Shown here piece after piece: positions 7,883-16,848 of a DNA stretch of 64,000 nt. How positions within the stretch are numbered: position 1 is the stretch's first letter; each line of letters begins with the position of its first letter. The notes beneath the pieces are model-generated. The model saw only the letters and a program-made list of their open reading frames with translations. It was not told where the DNA came from and searched no databases. The position numbers and the translations under genes were made by a program. This DNA comes from Leptospiraceae bacterium (lineage in GTDB: Bacteria; Spirochaetota; Leptospiria; Leptospirales; Leptospiraceae): the NCBI GenBank assembly GCA_024233875.1, contig JACKPB010000005.1, positions 186,001 through 250,000 of the forward strand. The letters are read 5' to 3'.

Positions 7883-8428
7883 TTATTTCCATTTCCAGGT
7901 TAAGTTTTTGTAAATGGTCACATTCGTTTTCTCAGTGAGTTGATTCATAAATTTAAGTAAAGAAAAATAATCTACCTTGAGTTTTGGAATGATGATTGCA
8001 CTATCATTTCTCAATCCGAGGAAGAAATAGTCATTTATCTCAGTGATTTGCACTACTTCAGGAAATTTTAATTTTGTTTCTTCAGCTGGCAATTCCATGA
8101 TCAAATATTCCATAGTGATAATGATTTTGCAAACTTTCCCAAAGCGCTCGCCGTAGATTTCATCAATATTTCTTATATAATTTTTAGTATAGGTGTATTT
8201 TGAATAAAATGGATAGAGAAGAACCCAGAGAACAGCTATAATAGAAAGAGCGAATAAATAAATCTGTCCCAGGACTACATTCAGAATAACCCCTAAGATA
8301 AGGTAAAGAATGGGAATCAGCAGCCAATTTTTAAATCGTGATGATTTAATCACTTTTGATTGCGAGGAAGCATACAATTGGTATACTAAATAATCTTCCT
8401 TACTGAGTGAAAATTCAATCTCTACCAT
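7883..8428 (-). CDS. YcxB-like membrane protein
   Basis: A 181-residue protein resembling the YcxB family of unknown function. The N-terminus (IEFSLSKEDYLVYQLYASS) is typical. Two membrane segments lie at about residues 35-75, and a soluble C-terminal domain carries the family-like ITMEYLIMELPAEETKLKFPEVVQI, then FFLGLRNDSAIIIPK. The ATG has no obvious ribosome site (GATAATATTT precedes it). It is convergent with dtd, and its neighbour in the same direction is the NamZ-like gene 119 bases downstream; that gap is AT-rich with no clear terminator. Confidence 0.6.
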   Translation of the reverse strand: MVEIEFSLSKEDYLVYQLYASSQSKVIKSSRFKNWLLIPILYLILGVILNVVLGQIYLFALSIIAVLWVLLYPFYSKYTYTKNYIRNIDEIYGERFGKVCKIIITMEYLIMELPAEETKLKFPEVVQITEINDYFFLGLRNDSAIIIPKLKVDYFSLLKFMNQLTEKTNVTIYKNLTWKWK

Positions 8429-8547
8429 AAATATTATCTTAAAAATCTCATGTTCAATTGAATTTTCGGTAATTTAAGTATTTTTCTGGAAAACAAAAAC
8501 TGTTTAAATTCCTATTGTATTCATAAGTTTTTTTGGAGGAATAAAGA

Positions 8548-9798
8548 TCAATACAAATATTTTTCTATCTTTTTTTTCCAAACCTTTTCTGAATCAGAAA
8601 GATACTCATCCATGGATCGATCGCTAACTTCCGAATTTAAATATTTCAATAAAAATTCATCCCCAACCAGGAGTTCTATCGCAGGCTTGTCTGATCTAAA
8701 CTCATAAGGACCTTTGATAAATTCAAATTCCTTATAAAAATGTTTCAAAAGCTTAAGAATCCTAAGAGTAGTTCTCAAACTCTTGAATTGTTTTTTATTC
8801 CGGATCATGATATGAAATCCTCCGCATATTTGATCACGGTGTTTGTGAAACGTGGGCTGGAAGTAGAGAGGTCGTAAGGCAAACGAAGAATCTTCGATAT
8901 TTTTGATTTGGGAAAGAAGAAGGCGATCTTCTATATTCAGAAAGGGAGCTCCAAAAAATTCAAATGGCTTCGTTGTGCCCCTACCCTCAGACAAATTGGT
9001 CCCCTCCAGAAGACATTGACCCGGATAAACAAAGCAAGTGTCCTCAGTGGGGATATTGGGAGAGGGAGGTATCCATTGGGTTGAAGAACCGGTTGTCTTA
9101 TAGAATTCTCCAACCGGAAGAATAGAAAGATCTAAATGAAGATGAAACTCCTCATTGTAATAAGAAAGCAATTGCCCGGGAGTCAGTCCATGTCTGTGCA
9201 ACACTCCCCTCACTCCTACAAATGACTCAAACCCCAGTTGGAGGGGAGATCCTTCCACTTTTTTCCCGATAGGATTGGGTGAGTCTATGACTAAAAAATT
9301 GATATTTCTTTTCCTGTCTTTATTGTATTCTGAAACCCTGCCCATCATATAAAAAGCTGTGGTCAAAAATGTATAGTACCTAGACCCCACATCCCTTATG
9401 TCTATAAGGATAGTGTCCAGTTCATCCAAATAATGGAAGGGAATGAACAATGAGTCCTCATTGTCTCCATAAAGGTTAACAATCTCCAGACCGGAGTATG
9501 AGTACTTCAACTGATTTCCCGAAACCTGATCCTGAAGCTCAGCAAAAAGTCCATGTTCGGGTAGGAAAATCAATTTCAAATTATATTTCTTAGAAATCTC
9601 CTGAAAATGGTAGGAATTCTTAAACTTTCCTCCATATGCACTCTGATTGGTTAAGATTCCGAGAGTAGAATCTTTCAATCGCTTTTGAAACTTTTTAAAA
9701 CTCAGTAACTCTGACAATTTTGTTCCCCGTAAATAAGAATTTGAAAGTTTTCCCGAATCATCATTCGGTAAATTTTGAGATTTAGTAAAGCGAATCAA
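8548..9798 (-). CDS. DUF1343 / NamZ-type exo-beta-N-acetylmuramidase
   Basis: A 416-residue member of DUF1343; characterised relatives (NamZ) remove N-acetylmuramic acid from the non-reducing ends of peptidoglycan fragments. Family motifs in order: LGILTNQSA near residue 47, FLPEHGLFAELQDQ, the acidic strand DTILIDIRDVGSRYYTFLTT, VIDSPNPIG and PSPNIPTEDTCFVYPGQCLLEGTNLSEGRGTTKPFEFFGAPF (two motif blocks joined). No signal peptide is evident, suggesting cytosolic cell-wall recycling. The only upstream in-frame start is TTG at 9798 before a TAG stop; no ATG exists nearby, and another TTG inside (preceded by GGGGA) is possible, so the start is uncertain. Confidence 0.82.
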   Translation of the reverse strand: MIRFTKSQNLPNDDSGKLSNSYLRGTKLSELLSFKKFQKRLKDSTLGILTNQSAYGGKFKNSYHFQEISKKYNLKLIFLPEHGLFAELQDQVSGNQLKYSYSGLEIVNLYGDNEDSLFIPFHYLDELDTILIDIRDVGSRYYTFLTTAFYMMGRVSEYNKDRKRNINFLVIDSPNPIGKKVEGSPLQLGFESFVGVRGVLHRHGLTPGQLLSYYNEEFHLHLDLSILPVGEFYKTTGSSTQWIPPSPNIPTEDTCFVYPGQCLLEGTNLSEGRGTTKPFEFFGAPFLNIEDRLLLSQIKNIEDSSFALRPLYFQPTFHKHRDQICGGFHIMIRNKKQFKSLRTTLRILKLLKHFYKEFEFIKGPYEFRSDKPAIELLVGDEFLLKYLNSEVSDRSMDEYLSDSEKVWKKKIEKYLY

Positions 9799-9821
9799 AA
9801 GATTCGTAAATGACTACGAAT
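9791..9821. promoter_or_regulatory. Overlapping inverted repeats at the NamZ gene start
   Basis: CGAATC-AAAA-GATTCG (9791-9806) and ATTCGTA-AATGAC-TACGAAT (9802-9821) share their middle arm, so two alternative hairpins or a multi-site operator are possible. In the minus-strand RNA the predicted TTG start lies at the loop of the first hairpin. The remainder of the gap up to 9986 is AT-rich with nothing else recognised. Confidence 0.4.
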
Positions 9822-9986
9822 AAAAATTTACTCCAATGCCTTTAGATCTAAATTCTTCCAAACCTGAAGAATAGAGAAGGATTTCCAATTTTAATGTGAA
9901 TTAAATTCTGAATCAAGATTTTAAATATTGAGTAAAAAAAGAATTGAAGCGAAAATAAAATAAAATAAGATAACAATGTAAAAATC

Positions 9987-12536
9987 ATGCCTATTGACAC
10001 TTCAAAAGTAAACCAAAAAATATCAATCCTCCAGGGACAGTACCTTTTTGAAGAAGGAAACTCCAGCAATTCACTGAACATAGTCCATGAAGGTTCGTAT
10101 TCTTTAGAAAAAAAGTTTGATAAAATATCACTAAATCTTCTGAAGATGAATGGAAAAAACCTGACCCCGGGAGTGATCAGCCTCTTCAGTAACGGTAGAT
10201 ATCCATATTCGATTCGATCCATTTCCAATTCGGTTGTATCGACGTATCAGGTCACTCAGGCTACTATCAAAAAGAGTATCATGGGTAAGATGTCTCTCGG
10301 TATTATGATTGCCCGAACACTTCTCCGGGAAAACCTCGAACTCATAAAGAAAGCAAACGCGATTCAGGAGCTGTATTCAGATCTTGAACACACTCTTGAC
10401 AATTTATCTCTTTCTTATTACATTCTAGAACCCACGATGTTTCCCGGAATAGTTCCGGACGAATATCAATATTCTGAAGACGAAGTCATTTCCGATCCAG
10501 TCTTTCGACTCACAAGACAAAATCTGAGCCTATTCTGGGAAAGCGGGGGGAAACTTCCCCAAAAACCCAATATCTCATTTCTATCCGATAAACATTCTGA
10601 CTTTTTTAAGAAAGATTACTCCAGCGATATGGATTTCGATGATGGAGAATTCCTTTTTATGAGAAAAGTTTTATCCGCTGATCCGAACATCCAAACTCCA
10701 CTTTATGAAGCTGATATCACAATTCTTCTCCAGATTTGTGATAAATTTTCAAAATCATTTCTCGGCACCCTGGACTTTATTGAAGAAAAAGTAGAAAGCC
10801 TACTCGAAAATCTAAACCTATTTGCCGGAAAGAATGGATTGATTGAAAAGTACTTTCTAATTCTAGAGATGATGGAGACAGGGATTACTAATGAAAAACC
10901 GGAAGTCATTTTACCTATTCTGGATTTTTTAAATGATCGAATTGAAAAAATTCAAATGTCCTTCAAAGCTATTTTCTTAGCAGACATTCCCGATGCATCT
11001 CCGAAGATGATTGAATTTCCGGGACTTTTCAAGAAAATTCAGACACAGCAGGAAGCCATAATGGAATCCATGAATTCCGATTTGAGTCCCTCATCGGAAT
11101 CTGGATCAGGAGAAGGTGAATCGATCAAGTTGGGTCTGGACTCCGAAGCTATCAATAGGGAACTTCTGGGTTCTTCATCTAAAATTATGAATTATGCAGA
11201 GCTTTCTCAGGATCAAATCAAAGAATGCAACGCTTTGCTGGCCAAATTCAAAACAATGAAAAACCCCCTCGATCCTGACAGTGAAGCCCGAAAGATCAGA
11301 AAGAATTTAACCAAAATTTTCTGGGATGCTTACAACAAAACCGTACTAAAATCTATCACCGGTGGTCGTAATATTCCAAAGTACATCGACATGTTTTTGA
11401 GATTTGGATACTTTGATGAAACACTTTTAGAAGGAGATCAAAAGGCTTTCCTCTTCAACTTCAAAGACAATTCCAAATCCGATAGCAAAATCAATGTTTT
11501 TGTCTGCGATGAGTGGTTGGACAGAATTTACCATAAAAATTCAGTTCCCTCTCTCGATGAACTCGGACAGACATACTTTGATAAGATCAAAGCTGACAAC
11601 AAAGAAAGCATTTTCAAAAAAGAGAGCGATGTACCTCCTGAGTTGAATAAGGATGATTATAGAATGTCCTACGAGTTGAATGCTATGTACATGCCAAATG
11701 TTCGACTCACTACAGGAAACCCTGCCTCTTATGTTCCCGTTCTGAATAAGTTTCAAATCAATCTTCCACTCGAAAAATGTATGGTTACAAAAGAAGGGAT
11801 TTATTCTGCTATCAAAGAAATTCTTTCAATCGACTATACAGCATTCAACCGGGAAGTTATGTTTAACGATGAAGAGCTGGGAGTAAGAAAAGAATTCATT
11901 CAAAAATCGGTTATACCTGATTTTATTATAGTTCCCTCAATAGGAAGTAAGATCATGATGTGGCAGGATCTCTCAATTTTGAGAGGTGCCGGAGCGAAAG
12001 AAAGTAAAGGTCGAATCATTCTCCCCATGATAGTTTTGGGTGATCTCAAAACTTTACTTCTGGAAGCTGTTGCCGCATTCAGATGGGAACTCTGTAAAAA
12101 CATTCTCGGTCCTGAATGGAACAACGTAGGGATTCCATCGATTACATCCGAGTACATGGATTACATTCAGTTTTACAAAAAGAATAAAGATCTCTCCATT
12201 GAACTCAAAGAGAAGATCTCCTCTGAATTCAAAAGATTCCGGACTGATCGCGACAAATTCGTCAATGACTATTTATTGTGGATAAAATATGAATCTGAAG
12301 GTGTTCAACGTCTCAATAGGGTTGTGAGAAATATTTTCTATAAGCACATTCCATTTGAAAAAACAATTCGGGATAAGGTTGCAAAACTCCCCGCATTTGG
12401 AGATATGCACACCAGATTTATCAATATCCGAAACCGTCAGCACAAAGAATTCGAAACTAAGTATAGAAAGTATGTGGATCCAACAGGAAGACTTCCGGAT
12501 CCATTGCAGGAAAACCTGGACTTTTATAAGGTTTGA
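9987..12536 (+). CDS. Large protein with cyclic-nucleotide-binding-like N-terminus, function unknown
   Basis: An 849-residue soluble protein. Residues about 10-110 resemble a Crp/cNMP-binding beta-roll: ILQGQYLFEEGNSSNSLNIVHEGSYSLEK, then SIRSISNSVVSTYQVTQATIKK. The phosphate-binding cassette arginine pattern (R-T/S-A) is not evident, so binding of cAMP or cGMP is doubtful. The rest is mostly helical, with a Ser/Gly/Glu-rich spacer near 370-385 and no motif I recognise. There is no membrane segment or DNA-binding helix-turn-helix. It stands alone, ending in a strong bidirectional terminator. It may be a conserved leptospiral protein; I cannot assign a function. Confidence 0.6.
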   Translation: MPIDTSKVNQKISILQGQYLFEEGNSSNSLNIVHEGSYSLEKKFDKISLNLLKMNGKNLTPGVISLFSNGRYPYSIRSISNSVVSTYQVTQATIKKSIMGKMSLGIMIARTLLRENLELIKKANAIQELYSDLEHTLDNLSLSYYILEPTMFPGIVPDEYQYSEDEVISDPVFRLTRQNLSLFWESGGKLPQKPNISFLSDKHSDFFKKDYSSDMDFDDGEFLFMRKVLSADPNIQTPLYEADITILLQICDKFSKSFLGTLDFIEEKVESLLENLNLFAGKNGLIEKYFLILEMMETGITNEKPEVILPILDFLNDRIEKIQMSFKAIFLADIPDASPKMIEFPGLFKKIQTQQEAIMESMNSDLSPSSESGSGEGESIKLGLDSEAINRELLGSSSKIMNYAELSQDQIKECNALLAKFKTMKNPLDPDSEARKIRKNLTKIFWDAYNKTVLKSITGGRNIPKYIDMFLRFGYFDETLLEGDQKAFLFNFKDNSKSDSKINVFVCDEWLDRIYHKNSVPSLDELGQTYFDKIKADNKESIFKKESDVPPELNKDDYRMSYELNAMYMPNVRLTTGNPASYVPVLNKFQINLPLEKCMVTKEGIYSAIKEILSIDYTAFNREVMFNDEELGVRKEFIQKSVIPDFIIVPSIGSKIMMWQDLSILRGAGAKESKGRIILPMIVLGDLKTLLLEAVAAFRWELCKNILGPEWNNVGIPSITSEYMDYIQFYKKNKDLSIELKEKISSEFKRFRTDRDKFVNDYLLWIKYESEGVQRLNRVVRNIFYKHIPFEKTIRDKVAKLPAFGDMHTRFINIRNRQHKEFETKYRKYVDPTGRLPDPLQENLDFYKV

Positions 12537-12546
12537 TTAGAAAGAG

Positions 12547-12579
12547 AAGGGATTTGATTCGATTCAAATCCCTTTTTTT
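12547..12579. terminator. Bidirectional Rho-independent terminator
   Basis: AAGGGATTTGA (12547-12557) pairs perfectly with TCAAATCCCTT (12564-12574) around a 6-base TTCGAT loop and runs into seven T residues (12573-12579). It lies between the convergent 849-residue gene and the 227-residue gene, whose stop codon is at its right edge. Confidence 0.88.
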
Positions 12580-13261
12580 AGACCTGTTCGGTCAGATAGG
12601 GTTTGGTATACTCTCTGATGATATCCACCACAAATCTACCCCAGCTTTTGGGATCATCTGTGATTGCAATTTGTTTGATTTTAGGAAAGTAGCCTATAGG
12701 TTTATAAACTGAATGGGTCAATTCCATCACTCTTAAATAATTATCAATTCTCTTCACTCTAACAAAATTAATGATCTCGGTCTGAATCCTATCAGAAGGT
12801 ATGTAGCCAATGATGATCAATTTGGGAAATAGGGCTTTTTTTAGGTGATTGATGAAATCGGTAAAACTATCTACTCTATCTATGAAACCTTCATAAGCAC
12901 CGCCACCTAGATTCATAATCTGGGTGACTATATCCATAGTGAGTGTGACACCTTCCATAGTAGTCATATCCGAAATGATAACGATACCTTCATCAGGTTG
13001 AAAGATCTTAAAAATCGTATCCGGCTTAAACTTTCTTCTGAGAAGCATGGTCGCAGAAATATCAATCTCAGATGCCTTGGGTAAAATAATCTTTCCGGTA
13101 TTGTCCCGAATGTCTTCTCTGCTGATGATGAATCGCTTTTTCGCAGCGTTTTGATTCATTATTCTGAATGATTTGACCTTTTCCTCAATTTCAGATAGGG
13201 AATTGAATCCAATCTTTAGAATGTTTTCTCTACTTTTTTTGTTGTATTCTGTCTCTTCCAT
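12578..13261 (-). CDS. Conserved-looking protein of unknown function
   Basis: A 227-residue soluble protein with no signal peptide or membrane segment. The N-terminal 45 residues are highly charged; the remainder alternates beta strands and helices (DEGIVIISDMTTMEGVTL, FPKLIIIGYIPSD, IKQIAITDDPKSWGRFVVDIIREY). The segment RFIISREDIRDNTGKIILPKASEI faintly recalls the N-terminal module found before some HD-GYP domains, but no HD or GYP motif follows. It lies 63 bases downstream of the ATP-grasp gene on the same strand and may be the last gene of that unit. I do not recognise a function. Confidence 0.55.
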   Translation of the reverse strand: MEETEYNKKSRENILKIGFNSLSEIEEKVKSFRIMNQNAAKKRFIISREDIRDNTGKIILPKASEIDISATMLLRRKFKPDTIFKIFQPDEGIVIISDMTTMEGVTLTMDIVTQIMNLGGGAYEGFIDRVDSFTDFINHLKKALFPKLIIIGYIPSDRIQTEIINFVRVKRIDNYLRVMELTHSVYKPIGYFPKIKQIAITDDPKSWGRFVVDIIREYTKPYLTEQV

Positions 13262-13324
13262 CTGGTCAGCAGTCTAATTGCCAATTAACATTAGAGAATT
13301 GCTCTAAATTGAAAAGTAATTTTT

Positions 13325-14353
13325 TCAATTTCGAATGATTTTTTCATCACTCACTCTCTTTCCATATAACCTGGCAATATTATTGTAATCCTTTTTTGAA
13401 ATATTGATGATCTCTTGTATCAATTCTGAATAATTCTTTCCCGACTCCCGAAAGCAAATGGGAAATGCACTGTAATAAGGGGACAATCCCGGAGTGAAAT
13501 TCATTTCCAGAAATCCGGGCATTCCTTTCTCATCCTCTTTCCAATCCAATCTCCCATATCCATGAAAACCTATGGATCTACAGATTTTTTGGGTTGTCTC
13601 AGTGATGTATCGGCTTTTTTCCAAATCCTCTATGGGAATAATCTTTTCCTCCATAAAATCTTTGGATTTTTTTTCTTCTGAGTACATCCCTTCAATTTCT
13701 ATTCTACAAATTTTGGAAATTTCGACAGATTCATATGTTCCCAGGACAGAAACTGTGTACTCATCTCCGGGAAAGTATTCTTCTACTAGAATTGGAAAGT
13801 ATTTGAGTTCAAAAGATTCCATTGTTCTCTTAAACTCCTCATCTGAATGGACAATGGAAATTTCTGAGATTCCCAAGCTGGAACCCTCAAAATTTGGCTT
13901 CAAAAAGAGAGGGTAAGAAAGTTTTTGTTCTAAATCCAGCCTATCATAACATAAAAATGATCTAGGAGTATGGATCCCCAATTGTTCAATTCGAACTTTA
14001 CTCAAATACTTATCCAGACTCAAATTCTGAAGGTAAGAATCAGATCCCGCATAGGGATAGCCGAGGTATTCTGCAAACCCGGGAACATAGGTTTCACGAT
14101 TTCTGGAAAAATATCCTTCCACCAAATTCCATACCAGAAAATCTTCTTTTCTGTATAAATTCTTTTGTAAAAAATCTAGTACAAGTTCCGGATTTTGAAA
14201 GGAATCGATAATTTCCAATGAATAACCTAAATCTAATATTGTATCACCGAGATACTCGATAGATTTTTTATTATCCCATTCCTGAATGTATTCCTTAGTC
14301 AAATCATTAGAATTTTCATAGATATCAGAAATCAAAACTACAGTTTGGGTCAT
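13325..14353 (-). CDS. D-Ala-D-Ala ligase-like ATP-grasp enzyme
   Basis: A 342-residue ATP-grasp ligase that joins a carboxylate, via acyl phosphate, to an amine. ATP-grasp features are YPLFLKPNFEGSSLGIS (phosphate-binding lysine and loop), ILVEEYFPGDEYTVSVLG, and the Mg-binding pair GRLDW and FLEMNFTPGLSP. The N-terminus lacks the Ddl signature GGxSxEHxVS and instead has VWNLVEGYFSRNRETYVPGFAEYLGYPYAGSD, as in divergent Ddl-like ligases. It overlaps the KamA stop by 4 bases (ATGA), so the two are translationally coupled. Cell-wall D-Ala-D-Ala synthesis is possible, but the pairing suggests ligation of a beta-amino acid (inference). Confidence 0.75.
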   Translation of the reverse strand: MTQTVVLISDIYENSNDLTKEYIQEWDNKKSIEYLGDTILDLGYSLEIIDSFQNPELVLDFLQKNLYRKEDFLVWNLVEGYFSRNRETYVPGFAEYLGYPYAGSDSYLQNLSLDKYLSKVRIEQLGIHTPRSFLCYDRLDLEQKLSYPLFLKPNFEGSSLGISEISIVHSDEEFKRTMESFELKYFPILVEEYFPGDEYTVSVLGTYESVEISKICRIEIEGMYSEEKKSKDFMEEKIIPIEDLEKSRYITETTQKICRSIGFHGYGRLDWKEDEKGMPGFLEMNFTPGLSPYYSAFPICFRESGKNYSELIQEIINISKKDYNNIARLYGKRVSDEKIIRN

Positions 14354-15579
14354 GGAAGATTTTCAATTGGATGGGCAATCCCTGCTAACTCTATATATTC
14401 TTCTTCCGATAATTGTCTGTAAGTGTCCTCATAATTTGAGGATAGGGGTTCAAAACTTTTGTGAATTGTACCCCGGAGAGCTGATTTAAAAAAATGAGTT
14501 CTTGTGGATTTATGATACCCCAGATACCAATCCGGAGAGAGTGTGACTTTCCCCCCTCCTCCCGGAAGATCATTTACAAAACTGGGAATCCCCATTCCGG
14601 ATATTTTTCCCCTCATGAAAGATACTATCTCTATTCCCTTGCCCAAAGGGGTTCGGAATCCTCTGGATCCGGGAATTAGCTCCGGATCATAAAGATAATA
14701 GGCTCTGATCCTCTGCTCCAATAATTTTTTGTGTAACCGGAGCATGCTTTCTCCATCATCGTTTATACCCCTTAGAAGAACTGCCTGATTTCCAACACTT
14801 ACCCCAGATTTTAGAAGTTTTAAAATTGCCTGTTTCGATTCGGGTGTACATTCTTTTTCATGATTGAACTGTGTATTACAAAAAATTGATAAATTGTCTG
14901 TATTGTATTTATCTAATATTGAACTAAGTGTATCTGTGATTCTCATTGGCAGAGTGACGGGATTCCGGGTTCCCAATCTACATATCTTTACTGATGGTAT
15001 ACTTTCTAATTCGGATAGAATGAACTCGATTCTGGAATCACTCATATTCAGAGGATCCCCACCGGAAATCACTACATCATCGATTTCCGGATGATTTCTT
15101 AAGTATTCAAAGCAATTTTCTAAGTCTTTTTTAGTCAGGTGCTCATTACTAAATGAAACTTTTCTTCCTCTCATGCAATGCCTGCAGTACACCGAACAGG
15201 TTTGATTAGAAAATAAAAGAACCCGATTGTCATACATTTTGGTGAGCCCCCGTGTCACCATTAACTTTTCCTCAAAGAGAGGATCGGAAGATTCTTCCGG
15301 AGAAAGTATGGACTCTTCCTCATTCGGGATGATAGTTCGCCTTATCGGACAGTCCGGATCATAGGGATCCGAAAGTAGAAGATAATAAGGTGAGGTGGAA
15401 ACATTCAATCGTATAGAATTTTGAATCCCTATTCGTTCTGATTCTGTCAGTTCAAAGAAATACTTCAATTCATCAGAACGAATGGAATTTTGAAGCTGAA
15501 CTTTCCAATCTCCACCCGCTGTAAGTTCATGTAGTACTTTTCTATTGCTTTCTATGCTACCTGAATATTCAGCTTTCAT
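14350..15579 (-). CDS. KamA-family radical SAM 2,3-aminomutase
   Basis: A 409-residue radical SAM/PLP enzyme, close to clostridial lysine 2,3-aminomutase in length (about 416) and longer than EpmB. The iron-sulfur motif CSVYCRHC places cysteines at 128, 132 and 135. SAM-binding ISGGDPL and the PLP-lysine segment DLPGGGGK (K344) are present. At the two acidic positions that hold the substrate epsilon-amine in KamA (Asp293 and Asp330, as I recall), this protein has E300 and D337, so a basic amino acid substrate such as lysine is likely. It is coupled to the ATP-grasp gene downstream and abuts a lipoprotein gene upstream. Confidence 0.85.
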   Translation of the reverse strand: MKAEYSGSIESNRKVLHELTAGGDWKVQLQNSIRSDELKYFFELTESERIGIQNSIRLNVSTSPYYLLLSDPYDPDCPIRRTIIPNEEESILSPEESSDPLFEEKLMVTRGLTKMYDNRVLLFSNQTCSVYCRHCMRGRKVSFSNEHLTKKDLENCFEYLRNHPEIDDVVISGGDPLNMSDSRIEFILSELESIPSVKICRLGTRNPVTLPMRITDTLSSILDKYNTDNLSIFCNTQFNHEKECTPESKQAILKLLKSGVSVGNQAVLLRGINDDGESMLRLHKKLLEQRIRAYYLYDPELIPGSRGFRTPLGKGIEIVSFMRGKISGMGIPSFVNDLPGGGGKVTLSPDWYLGYHKSTRTHFFKSALRGTIHKSFEPLSSNYEDTYRQLSEEEYIELAGIAHPIENLP

Positions 15580-16164
15580 TCATTCCAGCTCAATTCTTCC
15601 GAATTCATTCAATTCCACCTTCCAGATCGAAATCACTTTATTGAGTTGTTCGACCAATCTATCCTGATCCTCTCCCTTGTGGTTCCAGGCTTTTGTATCC
15701 CAATCCCTCCATCCCTCAATGGTATCTAAGGTTGCAAGGTCAAGGGATGTGCGAAACACTTCAAACTCCTGTATCACATCTTTATTGATCTGGGGTTCAT
15801 GAATATAAAATGGTTTCACCAGGGATAGGGTAAGTTTATCAGTTTTTCTGGAGGAGAGGTAATAAAATAATTCAATCATATACTTTGCTGTGAGAAGTTT
15901 CATCTCCTTCTCATAGACTTTTTTTTCCTGGAAAGTAAGAGCGGTACTTCCTCCGAAGTCGATCAGGACGTTAAATTTTTCATCCGTTTTCTCCACTCTG
16001 ATCTCTTTGAACTGTGATTTGAGAATTTGTTTTGTGACTTCAATGATGACTACTTCATCTTTAATGCCCGGATTCTGTATTAACTTTTCTATTTGTGAAT
16101 CGGGATTTTTTTTGCAATTGAGAAGGCTCAAGAGGAGAATCAATCCGAAAATCAAATGTTTCAT
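15580..16164 (-). CDS. Putative lipoprotein upstream of KamA
   Basis: A 194-residue exported protein with signal peptide and lipobox LLSLLNC (cysteine at residue 17), followed by KKNPDSQ. The mature part mixes helices and strands and ends in a region rich in acidic and Trp residues (EGWRDWDTKAWNHKGEDQDRL). I recognise no domain. Its stop codon is immediately adjacent to the KamA start, with no spacer, so it is the first gene of the lipoprotein-KamA-ATP-grasp unit. Membrane attachment is predicted; function unknown. Confidence 0.65.
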   Translation of the reverse strand: MKHLIFGLILLLSLLNCKKNPDSQIEKLIQNPGIKDEVVIIEVTKQILKSQFKEIRVEKTDEKFNVLIDFGGSTALTFQEKKVYEKEMKLLTAKYMIELFYYLSSRKTDKLTLSLVKPFYIHEPQINKDVIQEFEVFRTSLDLATLDTIEGWRDWDTKAWNHKGEDQDRLVEQLNKVISIWKVELNEFGRIELE

Positions 16165-16266
16165 ATAATCAATACCCCAATAAATGCTTTTTTCTGAAAA
16201 GGAATAATTCGATTGATTTTTTCAGGTTTTCTTAAATTCTCCCCTTGGAAACAAAAGGAGTTTACT

Positions 16267-16779
16267 ATGGATTGTTTATGGAATCAGGGTGTAGTTTGTC
16301 AGGAAAATATCCTGAATTCAGCATTTTTTCTCTGGTTGGTGGGTGGTATTGTTTTGATACTAATGGAATTTATCATTCCCGGTGTCTACATCTCCTTTTT
16401 GGGAATCGGTGCTTTGGTAACAGCCGGAATTCTCTTTATTGCCCCTCTATCCGTTCCGGTTCAATTGATTATCTGGGCGATTTCCTCCGCGGTAACTATC
16501 CTGGCCGCAGGACAGTTTTTAAAAAACCTCTTCCCCTCAGAAAAATCCTTCTCGAAGGAAGCCATCAGAGATGATTATACCGGAAAGATCGTAAAAGTGG
16601 TCAAACCCATCATCCCGGGTCAAAAGGGAGGGAGAATCCTCTTTCAGGGTACCGAATGGGATGCAGTTTCTATAAATCATGAGTTTGGAGTCGGAAGTAA
16701 GGTAAGGATTTTTGAGAGAGACAATATTCAATTCACAGTAGAAGCAATCGAAGAAGATCCTGATGTGGACAAAAAATAG
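16267..16779 (+). CDS. NfeD-like membrane protein
   Basis: A 170-residue protein of the NfeD family, which accompanies stomatin/SPFH proteins and is thought to assist membrane microdomain assembly. Membrane helices lie at about residues 18-40 and 45-85, followed by a soluble OB-fold (YTGKIVKVVKPIIPGQKGGRILFQGTEWDAVS and RVFERDN-like KVRIFERDNIQFTVEAIE). The ATG at 16267 has an AGGAG site 6 bases upstream; an open TTG 54 bases earlier lacks this and would add non-family residues. Two stomatin genes follow 69 bases downstream, the usual NfeD-stomatin pairing. Confidence 0.88.
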   Translation: MDCLWNQGVVCQENILNSAFFLWLVGGIVLILMEFIIPGVYISFLGIGALVTAGILFIAPLSVPVQLIIWAISSAVTILAAGQFLKNLFPSEKSFSKEAIRDDYTGKIVKVVKPIIPGQKGGRILFQGTEWDAVSINHEFGVGSKVRIFERDNIQFTVEAIEEDPDVDKK

Positions 16780-16793
16780 GGGAAAGAAATTGC

Positions 16794-16821
16794 TTGACCC
16801 TACTAATTTGGAAATTAGATT
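16794..16821 (+). promoter_or_regulatory. Candidate promoter of the stomatin pair
   Basis: TTGACC (16794-16799), a 16-base spacer and TAGATT (16816-16821) lie in the short gap between nfeD and the first stomatin gene, suggesting a second transcript start inside the cluster. Confidence 0.4.
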
Positions 16822-16848
16822 ATTTTACAAATACCTAAGGTAGGAATT

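Noticed and set aside
13306..13331. Perfect 10-bp hairpin AAATTGAAAA/TTTTCAATTT at the end of the ATP-grasp gene
   Set aside because: All-AT-type stem with little G-C and no T-run after it on the minus strand, so I do not call a terminator.
13572..13916. 114-codon plus-strand frame opposite the ATP-grasp gene
   Set aside because: The minus strand encodes clear ATP-grasp motifs throughout, and the plus frame has no ribosome site or recognisable product.
13325..14353. Direct naming as ddl (cell-wall D-Ala-D-Ala ligase)
   Set aside because: The N-terminal Ddl signature is absent and the gene is coupled to KamA, so only a Ddl-like ATP-grasp call is justified.
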